A stretch of DNA of 64,000 nucleotides, from NCBI RefSeq assembly GCF_020035535.1, contig NZ_CP083349.1:3479501-3543500 (forward strand), written 5' to 3'. Positions within the stretch are counted from its first letter, which is position 1. Each line of letters starts with the position of its first letter. The DNA is from Ensifer adhaerens (GTDB taxonomy: Bacteria; Pseudomonadota; Alphaproteobacteria; Rhizobiales; Rhizobiaceae). The notes below the pieces were generated by a model. That model worked only from the letters and a program-made list of their open reading frames with translations, was not told where the DNA came from and made no database searches. Both the position numbers and the translations under genes were made by a program. Shown here in pieces: positions 27,440 through 39,304 of the stretch.

Positions 27440-28543
27440 ATGAAGAATATCGTCGTCATCGGAGCAGGCAAAATCGGCTCCACCATCGCTCGCATGCTCG
27501 CCCACACCGGCGACTACAGCGTCTGCGTCGCCGACCGCAGCGCCGAGCAGCTGGAGCAGATCGAGAAGCATGCCGCGATCACGACGGCAACCGTCGACAT
27601 CGGTGACAAGAAGGCGCTCGTCGCCCTTCTCTCCGGCAAATTCGCCGTGCTCAGCGCCGCTCCGTTCCACCTGACGGTCGCAATCGCCGAAGCTGCTGCA
27701 GAAGCCGGCATCCACTATCTCGACCTCACCGAAGACGTAGAATCCACCCGCCAGGTCAAGGCGATCGCCGCCAAGGCAAACACCGCCTTCATTCCGCAGT
27801 GCGGCCTCGCACCGGGCTTCATCTCGATCGTCGCCAACGATCTCGCCAGCCGCTTTGAGACGCTGGAAAGCGTGCGCATGCGCGTCGGCGCCCTGCCGCA
27901 GTACCCGTCGAACGCTCTGAACTATAACCTGACCTGGAGCACCGACGGCGTCATCAACGAATACATCGAGCCCTGCGAAGCGATCGTTGAAAGCAACCTC
28001 ATCGAAGTGCCGGCCATGGAAGAGCGCGAAGAATTCTCGCTCGACGGCGTCACCTACGAAGCCTTCAACACTTCCGGCGGCCTCGGCACTCTCTGCGAAT
28101 CGCTGAAGGGCAAGGTTCGGACGCTCAACTACAAGACCATCCGTTATCCGGGCCACGCCGCCATCATGAAGGCGCTGCTCAACGACCTCGGCCTGCGTCA
28201 TCGCCGCGAAGTCCTCAAGGACATCTTCGAGAACGCCCTGCCGACCACCACCCAGGACGTCGTCGTCATCTTCGTGACGGTTTCGGGCTTCCGCGACGGT
28301 CGCCTGATCCAGGAAACCTACGCCAACAAGGTCTATAGCGGCGTCGTTGCCGGCCGCATGCAGAGCGGTATCCAGATCACCACGGCAGGCAGCATCTGCG
28401 CCGTGCTTGACCTGCTCGCCGACGGCAAGATCGCCTCGAAGGGCTTCGTCCGCCAGGAAGACATCGGCCTCGACACCTTCCTCGCAAACCGCTTCGGCCA
28501 TTACTACGCTCAGAAGGGCGAAACCGCGCGCGTCGCCGGCTGA
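27440..28543 (+). CDS. Saccharopine dehydrogenase-like oxidoreductase (probable lysine metabolism)
   Basis: A 367-residue protein with an N-terminal NAD(P)-binding fold (VVIGAGKIGSTIARMLAHTG, residues 4-23) and the saccharopine dehydrogenase/lysine 6-dehydrogenase C-terminal domain (CGLAPGFISIVANDLA). The reaction is probably oxidation in lysine catabolism, either at saccharopine or directly at lysine; the sequence alone does not decide. GGGGGAAAG precedes ATG 27440. The divergent Lrp/AsnC gene is its likely regulator. A strong terminator follows. Confidence 0.8.
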   Translation: MKNIVVIGAGKIGSTIARMLAHTGDYSVCVADRSAEQLEQIEKHAAITTATVDIGDKKALVALLSGKFAVLSAAPFHLTVAIAEAAAEAGIHYLDLTEDVESTRQVKAIAAKANTAFIPQCGLAPGFISIVANDLASRFETLESVRMRVGALPQYPSNALNYNLTWSTDGVINEYIEPCEAIVESNLIEVPAMEEREEFSLDGVTYEAFNTSGGLGTLCESLKGKVRTLNYKTIRYPGHAAIMKALLNDLGLRHRREVLKDIFENALPTTTQDVVVIFVTVSGFRDGRLIQETYANKVYSGVVAGRMQSGIQITTAGSICAVLDLLADGKIASKGFVRQEDIGLDTFLANRFGHYYAQKGETARVAG

Positions 28544-28603
28544 TCCGTCAGCTGAAACGTGCCGGAATTTGGAGCGGGACAGACATCCCGTTCTCACCTA
28601 AGC

Positions 28604-28632
28604 AAAGCCCGGGTCTTGGCCCGGGCTTTTTT
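28604..28632 (+). terminator. Terminator after the saccharopine dehydrogenase-like gene
   Basis: AAAGCCCGGG, six-base loop, CCCGGGCTTT and a further T-run. It also stands at the 3' end of the convergent manC gene. Confidence 0.88.
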
Positions 28633-28665
28633 CTTTCCGTCAGGTGCTTGGCTGTCAGCATAGCC

Positions 28666-30093
28666 TTAGCTCCGTCCGAATTCGTCCTCTATGCGGATGA
28701 TATCGTCTTCGCCGAGATAGGAGCCGGTCCGCACTTCGATCAGTTCCAGCGGGATCTTGCCGGGGTTATGAAGCCGGTGAACGATTCCCGGCGGAATGTA
28801 GACCGACTCGTTCTCGTGCAGCATTCGGGTTTCCCCGGACATCGTGATCTCCGCTGTGCCGCGTACCACGATCCAATGCTCTGCCCGATGATGATGCTTC
28901 TGCAGCGAAATCTTCTTGCCGGGGTTCACGCGCAGCCGTTTGACCGCGAAGCGCTCTCCGTCCGAAATGGCGGCAACCGCCCCCCAGGGGCGATAGGACG
29001 TCGGGTGGATCTCCGTCAGGGCCGTCGTCTGCGGCGATTTCGCCAGCGTCTTGACGATAGCACCGACGCTCTGGCTATCGGCCAGCCGGCCGACATAGAC
29101 GGCATCCTCACCTGCAATGACGGCAACATCATCGAGCCCCTGAACCGCCAGGTGGATGTCGCGCGACAGGACGAGTGAGTTGCGCGTGTTCGACACCGTC
29201 GCCTTGTCGGTGACGACGTTGCCGTCGGCGTCCTTCTCTCCCGTCTTCCAGACAGCGTCCCAGCTGCCAAGATCCGACCAGAGGAAGGACGACGGCACCA
29301 CGGCTGCCCGCTCGGTCTTTTCAAAGACCGCATAATCCACCGAGATGTCGGGTGCAGCGGCAAAGCTCGCTGCATCCAGCCGCGTGAAGTCGAGATCCTT
29401 CTGCGCCCTGTCGAGTGCGAGCCTCGTGGCTTCCCAGACCTGTGGCGCGTGACGCTTCATCTCGTCGAGGAAAGGTTTTACCGGCAGCATGAACATGCCG
29501 GAGTTCCAGAGATAGCGTCCGGTTTCAAGCATCGTTTCGGCCTTGGCGCGGTCGGGCTTCTCGACGAAACGGGCCACGCGGTTCGTGCCCGCCGTCAATT
29601 CCTCGCCACGCTCGATGTAGCCATAGCCGGTGGCGGGTTCGGTCGGCGTGATGCCGAAGGTCACCAGTTCTCCGTGACGGGCAGCCTGATGCGCCCTGAG
29701 GATACAATCGCTGTAGACATCGCCGGCATCGATCTCGTGATCCGAAGCAAGCACCTGCATGACGGCGTTCTTGCCGAAGCGGGCGAGAATCTGGAAGGCC
29801 GCGGCAGCAAGCGCAGGAGCAGTATTGCGCGCAACCGGCTCCAGCAGGATGTCACCGAGGTGAACGTCGATCGCCCGGGCCTGCTCGGCGACGATGAAGC
29901 GAAAGTCGCTGTTTGTGACGATGATGGCCGGCTCGAACTGGCTGGCATCGCGAACGCGCTCCAGCGTTTGCTGAAACAACGAACGATCTGAAAGGATCTG
30001 CAGGAATTGCTTCGGCGCGGCGGCGCGGGAAAGCGGCCAGAGGCGTGTACCCCGTCCGCCTGCCATGATCACCGGAACAATCTTCGACGTCAT
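28666..30093 (-). CDS. manC: Mannose-1-phosphate guanylyltransferase / mannose-6-phosphate isomerase
   Basis: A 475-residue bifunctional type II enzyme. The N-terminal nucleotidyltransferase (VIMAGGRGTRLWPLSR at 8-23, FVEKP near 170) makes GDP-mannose; the C-terminal cupin (NPGKKISLQKHHHRAEHWIVVRGTAEI) isomerises fructose-6-phosphate to mannose-6-phosphate. GDP-mannose feeds surface polysaccharides and fucose; in rhizobia the gene is also called noeJ or xanB. AAGAGG precedes ATG 30093; a longer frame up to 30333 is rejected because it has no ribosome site and an atypical sequence. No polysaccharide cluster is adjacent. Confidence 0.9.
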   Translation of the reverse strand: MTSKIVPVIMAGGRGTRLWPLSRAAAPKQFLQILSDRSLFQQTLERVRDASQFEPAIIVTNSDFRFIVAEQARAIDVHLGDILLEPVARNTAPALAAAAFQILARFGKNAVMQVLASDHEIDAGDVYSDCILRAHQAARHGELVTFGITPTEPATGYGYIERGEELTAGTNRVARFVEKPDRAKAETMLETGRYLWNSGMFMLPVKPFLDEMKRHAPQVWEATRLALDRAQKDLDFTRLDAASFAAAPDISVDYAVFEKTERAAVVPSSFLWSDLGSWDAVWKTGEKDADGNVVTDKATVSNTRNSLVLSRDIHLAVQGLDDVAVIAGEDAVYVGRLADSQSVGAIVKTLAKSPQTTALTEIHPTSYRPWGAVAAISDGERFAVKRLRVNPGKKISLQKHHHRAEHWIVVRGTAEITMSGETRMLHENESVYIPPGIVHRLHNPGKIPLELIEVRTGSYLGEDDIIRIEDEFGRS

Positions 30094-30291
30094 GCCGGCG
30101 CCTCTTGTCTTTGAGTTGATTCTTCGGAGAACACTAAAGGGCTTCTCGTGAAGAATAGCTAAAGCGCCGTTCCGGGCAAGCTGTTCGCCGCAGTGAAGGT
30201 TAGGCAGTATGACGAAAAGCGGACGCGGCATCCCGCTCGTATCCCGTTGCAGGATCCTGATCCCAAGTGCCGCAAGAATCTTGCCGCCAAC

Positions 30292-30319
30292 AAAAAACCC
30301 CGCTCGAAGGCGGGGCTTT
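30292..30319 (-). terminator. Terminator of the atpHAGDC operon
   Basis: Read on the minus strand: GCCCCGC, loop CTTCGA, GCGGGG, then TTTTTT, 32 bases past the atpC stop. Confidence 0.88.
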
Positions 30320-30350
30320 CTCATTCGCGTCACCCTTCCGGGTGTCCCTT

Positions 30351-30752
30351 TCAGGCAGGGATCACGACTTCGCCAAGCTTAGTCAGTTCGGCAATGAACT
30401 GCTCCAGGCGGGTCTTCTTCTCGTCGCCGGCGCCATCCAGCTCGGCACGAACCGAATCGATGCGGTTTTCGAGGATCGAGCGGTCCAGTTCGTCGACATG
30501 AACGGCGGACGCGGCAAGCAGCGTGCAGCCGGTCGGCAGGATATCGGCAAACCCGCCGAACACTGCAAAGCGCTCGATCTTGCCGTCGGCCGTCTTCACC
30601 GTGACCACGCCGGGCTTGACCGTCGTCATCGTCGGAGCGTGATTGGCCATCACGGTCATCTCGCCCTCGGTCGCCGGGATGACGACTTCGGTCGCCTTTT
30701 CGGAAACGAGCAGGCGCTCGGGGGAAACAAGCTCAAAGTTGAAATCGGCCAT
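30351..30752 (-). CDS. atpC: ATP synthase F1 subunit epsilon
   Basis: 133 residues: the N-terminal beta-sandwich (NFELVSPERLLVSEKATEVVIPATEGEMTVM...HAPTMTTVKPG) that contacts the c-ring and gamma, then a short helical C-terminal hairpin. This is the central-stalk subunit that couples rotation to catalysis and can inhibit ATP hydrolysis. ATG 30752 gives MADFNF; another ATG two codons earlier (30758) is nearly equal. Last gene of the F1 operon, 119 bases after atpD, with two hairpins in the gap. Confidence 0.95.
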   Translation of the reverse strand: MADFNFELVSPERLLVSEKATEVVIPATEGEMTVMANHAPTMTTVKPGVVTVKTADGKIERFAVFGGFADILPTGCTLLAASAVHVDELDRSILENRIDSVRAELDGAGDEKKTRLEQFIAELTKLGEVVIPA

Positions 30753-30805
30753 GACCATTCACTTCTTCGTGGGCGCGCCACCCGAAGGCGGCTGTGCATG
30801 TCTTC

Positions 30806-30861
30806 CCTGCCTTTCGCGGAAGGCAGGATGAAAGCCTCGGCGCGCGGTCGCGCCGAGGCTT
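30806..30861 (-). other. Two hairpins between atpD and atpC
   Basis: CCTGCCTT/AAGGCAGG (30806-30827, six-base loop) and AAGCCTCGGCGCG/CGCGCCGAGGCTT (30832-30861, four-base loop) are both perfect. Neither has a T-run. They could set mRNA processing or partial termination and lower epsilon relative to beta. Confidence 0.6.
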
Positions 30862-30871
30862 AACAGTGCTA

Positions 30872-32413
<1,542 letters not shown>

Positions 32414-33295
32414 TTAGAGCGCTTCCGCGCCCGAGATGATTTCAATGAGTTCCTTGGTGATCTGAGCCTGGCGCTGACGGTTGTAGTTCAGCGTCAGCTT
32501 GTTGATCATCTCACCAGCATTGCGCGTCGCGTTATCCATCGCGCTCATCTTCGCACCCATTTCGCCGGCGACGTTCTCGAGCAGGGCCCGGAAGATCTGC
32601 ACCGAAATGTTGCGCGGAATGAGGTCGCTCAGGATCGCGCCCGCGTCCGGCTCATATTCGTAGACGGCCGAAGCATCCGATGCTTCCGCTGCGACCGGGC
32701 CGGCCGAGGCGGGGATCAACTGCTGTGCCGTCGGAATCTGGGCGATAACGGACTTGAACTCGGAGTAGAACAGCGTGCAGACATCGAACTCGCCCTTTTC
32801 GAAGAGCGCGATGATCTTGTGGCCAATCTGGTCAGCGTTTTCAAAGCCGATCTTCTTGACTTCACGCAGGTCGACACGATCGATGATCAGCGACGCGAAT
32901 TCGCGACGCAGAATATCGAAGCCCTTCTTGCCGACGCAGATGATCTTGACCGTCTTGCCGGCTGCGAGCAGCTTGCGAACGTGGTCGCGGGCATGACGGG
33001 CGATCTGCGAGTTGAAGCCGCCGCAAAGACCGCGTTCAGCCGTGCAGACGACCAGAAGATGCGTGTCATCCTTGCCGGTTCCCGTCATCAGCCGCGGCGC
33101 GCCGTCGTCCGCGCCAACCGCCTGGGCGATGTTGGCGAGAACGGCAGCCATGCGCTGCGAATAAGGCCGGGCGGCCTCGGCCGCCTCCTGCGCACGCCGA
33201 AGCTTCGCCGCGGCGACCATTTTCATCGCCTTGGTGATCTTCTGCGTCGCCTTGACGGAGGCGATCCGGTTCTTCAGATCCTTAAGTGAAGGCAT
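32414..33295 (-). CDS. atpG: ATP synthase F1 subunit gamma
   Basis: A 293-residue central-stalk subunit. The N-terminal helix ([35 protein letters not shown]) and the C-terminal helix ([37 protein letters not shown]) form the coiled-coil shaft. The central Rossmann-like region holds [13 protein letters not shown]. Full length. Located between atpA and atpD. Confidence 0.97.
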   Translation of the reverse strand: MPSLKDLKNRIASVKATQKITKAMKMVAAAKLRRAQEAAEAARPYSQRMAAVLANIAQAVGADDGAPRLMTGTGKDDTHLLVVCTAERGLCGGFNSQIARHARDHVRKLLAAGKTVKIICVGKKGFDILRREFASLIIDRVDLREVKKIGFENADQIGHKIIALFEKGEFDVCTLFYSEFKSVIAQIPTAQQLIPASAGPVAAEASDASAVYEYEPDAGAILSDLIPRNISVQIFRALLENVAGEMGAKMSAMDNATRNAGEMINKLTLNYNRQRQAQITKELIEIISGAEAL

Positions 33296-33322
33296 CCGTT
33301 ATCCGTCCTAAATGAAATCCGC

Positions 33323-34852
33323 TCAGGCGAAAGACTTGGCGAAGCTGTCGATTGCAGCCTTCAGCTTGCCCTTGACGTCGTCGGAGATCGCCTTGTCCTT
33401 GCGGATGGTTTCCAGGATGTCCTTGCCTTCCGAACGCATGTAGGAAAGCAGGCCCTGCTCGAACTTGCCGACCTGGTTGACCGGAAGCTTGTCGAGGTAG
33501 CCGTTGACGCCAGCGAAGATCACAGCGACCTGCTCTTCCGTCTTCAGCGGCGAGAACTGCGGCTGCTTCAGGAGTTCGGTCAGGCGGGCACCGCGGTTCA
33601 GGAGGCGCTGCGTAGCGGCATCGAGGTCAGAGCCGAACTGCGCGAAGGCGGCCATTTCGCGATACTGGGCGAGTTCGCCCTTGATCGAGCCGGCAACCTG
33701 CTTCATCGCCTTGATCTGAGCGGCCGAGCCAACGCGCGAAACCGACAGACCGACGTTAACGGCCGGACGGATGCCCTGGTAGAACAGGTCGGTTTCAAGG
33801 AAGATCTGGCCGTCGGTGATCGAGATCACGTTGGTCGGGATGAACGCCGAAACGTCGTTGCCCTGCGTTTCGATGACCGGCAGAGCCGTCAGCGAACCGG
33901 CGCCATTGTCGTCCGAGAGCTTTGCAGCGCGCTCGAGCAGGCGGGAGTGCAGGTAGAAAACGTCGCCCGGGTAAGCTTCGCGGCCCGGCGGGCGGCGCAG
34001 CAGGAGCGACATCTGACGGTAGGAAACAGCCTGCTTGGACAGGTCGTCGTAGCCGATCAGGGCATGCTTGCCGTTGTCACGGAAGTATTCACCCATCGCG
34101 CAACCGGCGAACGGTGCGAGGTACTGCATCGGAGCCGGATCGGACGCCGTCGCAGCAACGATGATCGAGTACTGCAGAGCGCCGCGCTCTTCCAGAACCT
34201 TCACGAACTGGGCAACCGTCGAACGCTTCTGGCCGATTGCGACGTAGACGCAATACAGCTTGTCACCTTCTGGACCATTGTCGTGAATGGCCTTCTGGTT
34301 GAGGATCGTGTCGAGGATGATGGCGGTCTTGCCGGTCTGGCGGTCGCCGATGACGAGCTCGCGCTGGCCACGGCCAACCGGGATGAGGGCGTCGATGGCC
34401 TTGAGGCCGGTCGACATCGGCTCATGCACCGACTTGCGCGGAATGATGCCCGGAGCCTTGACGTCAACGCGCGAGCGCTGCTTGGCGTTGATCGGACCCT
34501 TGCCGTCGATCGGGTTGCCGAGCGCGTCAACGACGCGGCCGAGCAGTTCCGGACCAACCGGTACGTCCACGATGGCGCCAGTCCGCTTTACGGTGTCGCC
34601 TTCCTTGATGTCACGGTCCGAACCGAAAATAACGACACCGACGTTGTCGGCTTCGAGGTTCAGCGCCATGCCGCGAATTCCACCCGGGAATTCGACCATC
34701 TCGCCTGCCTGGACATTGTCGAGGCCGTAGACGCGGGCAATACCGTCACCGACGGAAAGCACCTGACCGACTTCGGAGACTTCTGCTTCCTGGCCGAAAT
34801 TTTTGATCTGATCTTTGAGAATTGCGGAAATTTCCGCGGCGCGGATATCCAT
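33323..34852 (-). CDS. atpA: ATP synthase F1 subunit alpha
   Basis: A 509-residue nucleotide-binding, non-catalytic subunit. P-loop [10 protein letters not shown] near residue 170, the arginine finger region [31 protein letters not shown], and [14 protein letters not shown]. The start overlaps the atpH stop by one base (TGATG), which indicates coupled translation. Second gene of the operon. Confidence 0.97.
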   Translation of the reverse strand: MDIRAAEISAILKDQIKNFGQEAEVSEVGQVLSVGDGIARVYGLDNVQAGEMVEFPGGIRGMALNLEADNVGVVIFGSDRDIKEGDTVKRTGAIVDVPVGPELLGRVVDALGNPIDGKGPINAKQRSRVDVKAPGIIPRKSVHEPMSTGLKAIDALIPVGRGQRELVIGDRQTGKTAIILDTILNQKAIHDNGPEGDKLYCVYVAIGQKRSTVAQFVKVLEERGALQYSIIVAATASDPAPMQYLAPFAGCAMGEYFRDNGKHALIGYDDLSKQAVSYRQMSLLLRRPPGREAYPGDVFYLHSRLLERAAKLSDDNGAGSLTALPVIETQGNDVSAFIPTNVISITDGQIFLETDLFYQGIRPAVNVGLSVSRVGSAAQIKAMKQVAGSIKGELAQYREMAAFAQFGSDLDAATQRLLNRGARLTELLKQPQFSPLKTEEQVAVIFAGVNGYLDKLPVNQVGKFEQGLLSYMRSEGKDILETIRKDKAISDDVKGKLKAAIDSFAKSFA

Positions 34853-35418
34853 CAGCCGACCTCTTTCAGTGCAAGCTTAAGGGTAGAGAGTTTGGTGCGA
34901 AGGGAAGTGTCAATCTGGCGGGACCCGACCTTGACGATCAGACCTCCAAGAATAGACGGGTCGACGGTGACGTTGACCGCCACGTCTTTGCCGGTGACGC
35001 TCTTCAGCGTCGCCTTCAATTCGTTTTCCTGCGCTGCGGTGAGCGCATGGGCCGACGTGACGTCGGCGGAGATTTCGCCACGATGGCGCGCGGCGATCAG
35101 GCGGAACGCCTTGATCATGCCCGGCAGCGCGAAGAGGCGACGGTTACGGGCAACGACCTTGAGGAAGTTGCCGACGAGCCCGGAGATACCAGCCTTTTCG
35201 GCAACCGCCGAAATGGCCTTGAACTGGTCGTCTGCAGAAAAGACCGGGCTCGCGATCAGCCGCTTCAGGTCGTCGCTGCCATCGATCAGGGCCTGGACGC
35301 GGGTAAGATCCGCACCGACTGCCTCGATGGAACCGGCGCTGAGCGCAAGTTCAAAAAGCGAGGACGCATATCTTTCTGCAACACCGGAAATAAGCTGGGA
35401 TGTGTCTGCCACGGGCAC
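34852..35418 (-). CDS. atpH: ATP synthase F1 subunit delta (GTG start)
   Basis: A 188-residue peripheral-stalk subunit that holds alpha to the b subunits (OSCP homologue). Typical N-terminal helical bundle ([16 protein letters not shown]) and C-terminal [29 protein letters not shown]. The start is a GTG at 35418 (another GTG two codons on) with GAGAG upstream; no ATG is available. First gene of the operon; the 256-base region upstream should hold the promoter, but I could not assign one with confidence. Confidence 0.95.
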   Translation of the reverse strand: MPVADTSQLISGVAERYASSLFELALSAGSIEAVGADLTRVQALIDGSDDLKRLIASPVFSADDQFKAISAVAEKAGISGLVGNFLKVVARNRRLFALPGMIKAFRLIAARHRGEISADVTSAHALTAAQENELKATLKSVTGKDVAVNVTVDPSILGGLIVKVGSRQIDTSLRTKLSTLKLALKEVG

Positions 35419-35674
35419 AAGCTTCTCTCAATTTCATCCAAGAACCGAGCTGGCGGTGGGCCGTCAACTTAACATCTTGAATTTGCTGCAATAACTTGCA
35501 GGATATCGAGGCCTGGCGACCCACTTCCCCCGCAATTCGCGGTTCGTCTAGCATAGGATGTTTGGACTCGCAACACGCGAACGGCAGGAATGCGGCATAA
35601 GTCGGCCACCTTTGGCCGAATTTTGCCGTAAATTCGTTTCCTGCGTTGTGAATCGCGGAATGACCCGCGCGCGA

Positions 35675-36061
35675 TCAGATCATGCCGAAGACGTAGGCGA
35701 GCGGAAGGATGGCGAGTGCCGCCTGAACGAAGAGCGCCAGCCAGTTGTAGACCGTGCCGCCATTGTCACTCATCATCGAGAGAATTCGGCCGAAAGCGGC
35801 AAGGGCGAAAGCTGCCCCCATGGCAAGGTAGACCATCGGCTGCGCCAGCAGGATCGCAGCAAGTCCCAGCCCGATATGCATGCCGCCCATGGTGGAGCGC
35901 GCTTCGGCGTAGCCGCCGCGCCGTCCCTCGGCAAGGCCGATGCCGGCCGCGCGAAAGGCGAGCCGCGGCGCAAACAGCATGACGATGCCGATCAGCGCCG
36001 CGGCCGCGGCGGCGCAGAAGGCGAGGAATTCGCCGGTTTCCGTCGGAATGTAGAATTCCAT
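35675..36061 (-). CDS. Small integral membrane protein of unknown function
   Basis: A 128-residue protein with four hydrophobic segments (FLAFCAAAAAALIGIVMLFAP, GGMHIGLGLAAILLAQPM, YLAMGAAFALAAFGRIL, WLALFVQAALAILPLAYV) and a conserved-looking loop GLAEGRRGGYAEARSTMGG. It resembles the DUF4345-type small membrane proteins, but I am not sure of the family. GGGAACGG precedes ATG 36061. It stands alone between priA and atpH, on the same strand as both. Confidence 0.7.
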   Translation of the reverse strand: MEFYIPTETGEFLAFCAAAAAALIGIVMLFAPRLAFRAAGIGLAEGRRGGYAEARSTMGGMHIGLGLAAILLAQPMVYLAMGAAFALAAFGRILSMMSDNGGTVYNWLALFVQAALAILPLAYVFGMI

Positions 36062-36201
36062 GTCCGTTCCCGCAGATGAGCCCGTTATCATGCCGCCCCA
36101 TCCTGTTGCCGAGACGAAGCGTGCCTGACCTCTAGCGCATGTCGTAGCGGTTGTGAATCGCCCGCGGCCTCATCAATGCGACGATCACAGGAAACTTGAG
36201 C

Positions 36202-38418
36202 CTAAAGGAAGCTCTGGGGATCGATGTCGAGCTGGACGCTGATCGAGCCGCGCTCCTTGGGGCCGGCGGCGATCATCGCCTTGACGAAGGCCTGCATGTC
36301 GCTGTTGCGCCGTCCATGCACCAGCAGGCGGAAGCGGTGCCGCCCGCGGATCAGCGCCAGCGGCGCTTCCGCGGGGCCGAGAATGGTGATGCCATCGGTC
36401 CGGGGTGCGGCCATGCGCAGGCCTCGCGCATGGCCTTCGGCGTCCTGGCGACTATCGGCCGAGACGATCAGCGAGGCGAGCCGGCCGAACGGCGGCAGCA
36501 ATGCCTTCTCGCGCTCGGCGATCTCGCGGTCGTAGAAAGCGTCGGCATTGCCGGAAACGATCGCTTGCATCACCGGATGCTGCGGCTGGTAGGTCTGCAG
36601 CAACCCAAGGCTCTTGAGGCCGGTTCGCCCGGCGCGGCCGGTGACCTGCGAGAGCAGCTGGAAGGTCCGCTCCGCCGCCCGTGGATCGCCGTTCGCCAGA
36701 CCGAGGTCGGCATCGACAATGCCGACCAGCGTCATCAGGGGGAAGTTATGCCCCTTGGCAACGAGCTGGGTGCCGATGACGATATCGGCTTCGCCACGCG
36801 TGATGGCTTCAAGCTCCAGCCTCAGCCGTTTGACGCCCATCAGGTCCGAAGAAAGCACGATGGTACGCGCCTCGGGGAAATGCCGCTCCACCTCTTCGGC
36901 GATCCGCTCGACCCCCGGGCCGCAGGCGACCAGATGATCGAGCGTGCCGCATTCCGGGCAGGCTTCCGGCGTGCGTTCGGAATAGCCGCACTGGTGGCAC
37001 TGGATCTGCCCGCGGAAGCGGTGTTCGACCAGCCAGCTTGAGCAATCAGGGCACTGGAAGCGATGGCCGCAGACGCGGCAAAGCGTCAGCGGTGCGTAGC
37101 CACGCCGATTGAGGAAGAGCAGCGCCTGTTCGCCACGCTCGACCGCCTTGCCGATCTGGTTGATGAGAACCGGCGAAAGGAAGCCACCGCGCGCCGGTGG
37201 ATGCTGGCGCATGTCGACCACGCCGAGCCGCGGCAGCGCCGCATCGCCGAAGCGGGTCGGCAGGTGGATCGGCTTGTAGCGTCCGACCTCGCCATTGACC
37301 CGGCTTTCGAGCGATGGCGTCGCCGAGACGAGCACGACGGGAAAGCCGGTGATGCGACCACGAACGACCGCCATGTCGCGCGCATTGTAGAAGACGCGGT
37401 CCTCCTGCTTGTAGGCCGGGTCGTGCTCTTCGTCGACAATGATGAGCCCCAGTTCCTCGAAGGGCAGGAACAGCGCCGAGCGGGCGCCGGCAACGACCCG
37501 GACCGTGCCTGTCGTCACTTGGCGCCAGACTTTTTCGCGGGTACGCGGTGCGAGGTCCGAATGCCACTCGGCGGGCTTCGCGCCGAAGCGATCCTGGAAG
37601 CGTTCGAGGAAGCTCGACGTCAGCGCGATCTCGGGAAGCAGGATCAGCACCTGCTTGCCGGCGCGAAGCGTCGCGGCAATCGCCTCGAAATAGACCTCGG
37701 TCTTGCCCGAACCGGTGATGCCGTCGATCAGCGACACCGAAAAGCCCCCCTCCTCGACCGCAGCGAGCAGATCGGCCGCCGCTTCCTTCTGCGGGCCTTC
37801 GAGCCTGGGGGCGGTAAAATCGGGATCGGGCAAGGCAACGACCGGAGGCGGCGCCATGAAGACGGTCTCGAAGACGCCTTGCTGAGTCAGCCCTTCGATC
37901 ACACTCGACGAGGTGCCAGCGGCATGCGCCAGCCCCGAGCGCGTCCAGGAAAAACCGTCGCTGGCGGCAGCGATCACGCGCTCGCGCGCCGCCGTCATGC
38001 GCTCCGGCCGCATCTCCGTCAGCCGCAGGGCTTCCACCATCGGTTCCGGATCGAAGGCCGCCGGTGCGCGTAGCGCCATCCGCGCAACCAGCCCAGGCGG
38101 CGTGACGGTATAGGCGGCAACCCAATCGAGAAAGGTCCGCATGTCGCGCGTCAGCGGCGGGCAGTCGAAAGCCTTCTCGATCGTCTTGAGTTTCTTGGCA
38201 TCGACGCTCCCGTCATCGTCGCCATCCCAGACGACGCCGACGACGAGGCGCGGCCCGAGCGGCACCTGCACGATCGAGCCCGGCTCAACCGCCATGCCGT
38301 CGGGAACCGCATAGGAATAGGCTTTCGGCGCCGGCATGGGCACCAGGACCGGCACGACGCGACGGACCGAAACGGGCCCGAGCAAATCGCCGAATAAATC
38401 GGTTGAATCGCGAGTCAT
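36202..38418 (-). CDS. priA: Primosomal replication-restart helicase PriA
   Basis: A 738-residue 3'-5' helicase that reloads the replisome at stalled forks. An N-terminal DNA-binding domain (VPVLVPMPAPKAYSYAVPDGM) precedes Walker A (GITGSGKTEVYFE) and the DEAH-type box (IVDEEHDPAYKQED). Eight cysteines bind two zinc ions (CRVCGHRFQCPDC and CHQCGY...CPEC), and helicase C-terminal motifs follow (VGIVDADLGLANGDPRAAERTFQLLSQVTGRAGR). ATG 38418 is chosen; a frame open to 38499 would add 27 unconserved residues. It is divergent from the fsa gene. Confidence 0.95.
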   Translation of the reverse strand: MTRDSTDLFGDLLGPVSVRRVVPVLVPMPAPKAYSYAVPDGMAVEPGSIVQVPLGPRLVVGVVWDGDDDGSVDAKKLKTIEKAFDCPPLTRDMRTFLDWVAAYTVTPPGLVARMALRAPAAFDPEPMVEALRLTEMRPERMTAARERVIAAASDGFSWTRSGLAHAAGTSSSVIEGLTQQGVFETVFMAPPPVVALPDPDFTAPRLEGPQKEAAADLLAAVEEGGFSVSLIDGITGSGKTEVYFEAIAATLRAGKQVLILLPEIALTSSFLERFQDRFGAKPAEWHSDLAPRTREKVWRQVTTGTVRVVAGARSALFLPFEELGLIIVDEEHDPAYKQEDRVFYNARDMAVVRGRITGFPVVLVSATPSLESRVNGEVGRYKPIHLPTRFGDAALPRLGVVDMRQHPPARGGFLSPVLINQIGKAVERGEQALLFLNRRGYAPLTLCRVCGHRFQCPDCSSWLVEHRFRGQIQCHQCGYSERTPEACPECGTLDHLVACGPGVERIAEEVERHFPEARTIVLSSDLMGVKRLRLELEAITRGEADIVIGTQLVAKGHNFPLMTLVGIVDADLGLANGDPRAAERTFQLLSQVTGRAGRTGLKSLGLLQTYQPQHPVMQAIVSGNADAFYDREIAEREKALLPPFGRLASLIVSADSRQDAEGHARGLRMAAPRTDGITILGPAEAPLALIRGRHRFRLLVHGRRNSDMQAFVKAMIAAGPKERGSISVQLDIDPQSFL

Positions 38419-38597
38419 TTTGCCGTGACCTTGCCACGTGTTTCGGTTAAAGAAAACTGCGCTGCGAACCGCAGCCTTGCAGGCCGCAGGGTTTGTCACG
38501 GTTCCACCAGAGTTTCAACGCGCGCGATCTCTGCCAACGGAATTCCTCCCCGGTAGATATGCGCCGAACGGCAATCGTGCCCCAAGGGAGTGACCCC

Positions 38598-39251
38598 ATG
38601 AAATTTTTCGTTGATACCGCCGACGTCAAGGAAATCCGCGAGCTGAACGATCTCGGCCTTCTCGATGGCGTCACCACAAATCCGTCGCTGATCCTGAAGT
38701 CGGGCCGCGACATCACGGAAGTCACCAAGGAAATCTGCTCGATCGTCGACGGCCCGGTTTCGGCTGAAGTGACCGCCACCGAATACGCCGAGATGATGAA
38801 GGAAGCGGCCGTTCTCGCGAAGATCGCCGACAATATCTGCATCAAGCTGCCGTTGACGCTCGACGGCCTCAAGGCCTGCAAGGCGCTGACCTCGGACGGC
38901 CACGAGACCAATGTGACGCTGTGCTTCTCGGCCAACCAGGCGCTGCTTGCCGCCAAGGCCGGCGCCACCTTCATCTCGCCCTTCGTCGGCCGTCTCGACG
39001 ACATCGCCTTCGACGGCATGGACCTGATCCGCGAGATCCGCCACATCTACGACAACTACGGCTACGAGACCGAGATCCTTGCAGCCTCGATCCGCACCGT
39101 GAACCACGTCAAGGAAGCGGCCCTCATCGGCGCCGACGTCGTCACCGCGCCGCCAGCCACGCTGAAGGCGCTGGTCAAGCACCCGCTGACTGACAAGGGC
39201 CTCGAAACCTTCCTGGCCGACTGGGCCAAGACCGGCCAGAAGATCGCCTGA
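38598..39251 (+). CDS. fsa: Transaldolase-like fructose-6-phosphate aldolase
   Basis: A 217-residue protein of the small transaldolase (TalC/FSA) subfamily. The N-terminal [31 protein letters not shown] is diagnostic, and the Schiff-base lysine is in NICIKLPLT (about residue 85). [29 protein letters not shown] follows. Annotated either as transaldolase (pentose phosphate pathway) or fructose-6-phosphate aldolase; I cannot separate these from sequence alone. AAGGGAGTGA precedes the ATG. A bidirectional terminator follows. Confidence 0.9.
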   Translation: MKFFVDTADVKEIRELNDLGLLDGVTTNPSLILKSGRDITEVTKEICSIVDGPVSAEVTATEYAEMMKEAAVLAKIADNICIKLPLTLDGLKACKALTSDGHETNVTLCFSANQALLAAKAGATFISPFVGRLDDIAFDGMDLIREIRHIYDNYGYETEILAASIRTVNHVKEAALIGADVVTAPPATLKALVKHPLTDKGLETFLADWAKTGQKIA

Positions 39252-39271
39252 TTGTTTCGGGAATGAACAAG

Positions 39272-39299
39272 AAAACCCCGCAGCGATGCGGGGTTTTTT
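39272..39299. terminator. Bidirectional terminator between fsa and the AAA ATPase gene
   Basis: AAAACCCCGCA, loop GCGA, TGCGGGG then TTTTTT; the A-run on the left serves the minus-strand gene. Confidence 0.9.
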
Positions 39300-39304
39300 G
39301 TTGC

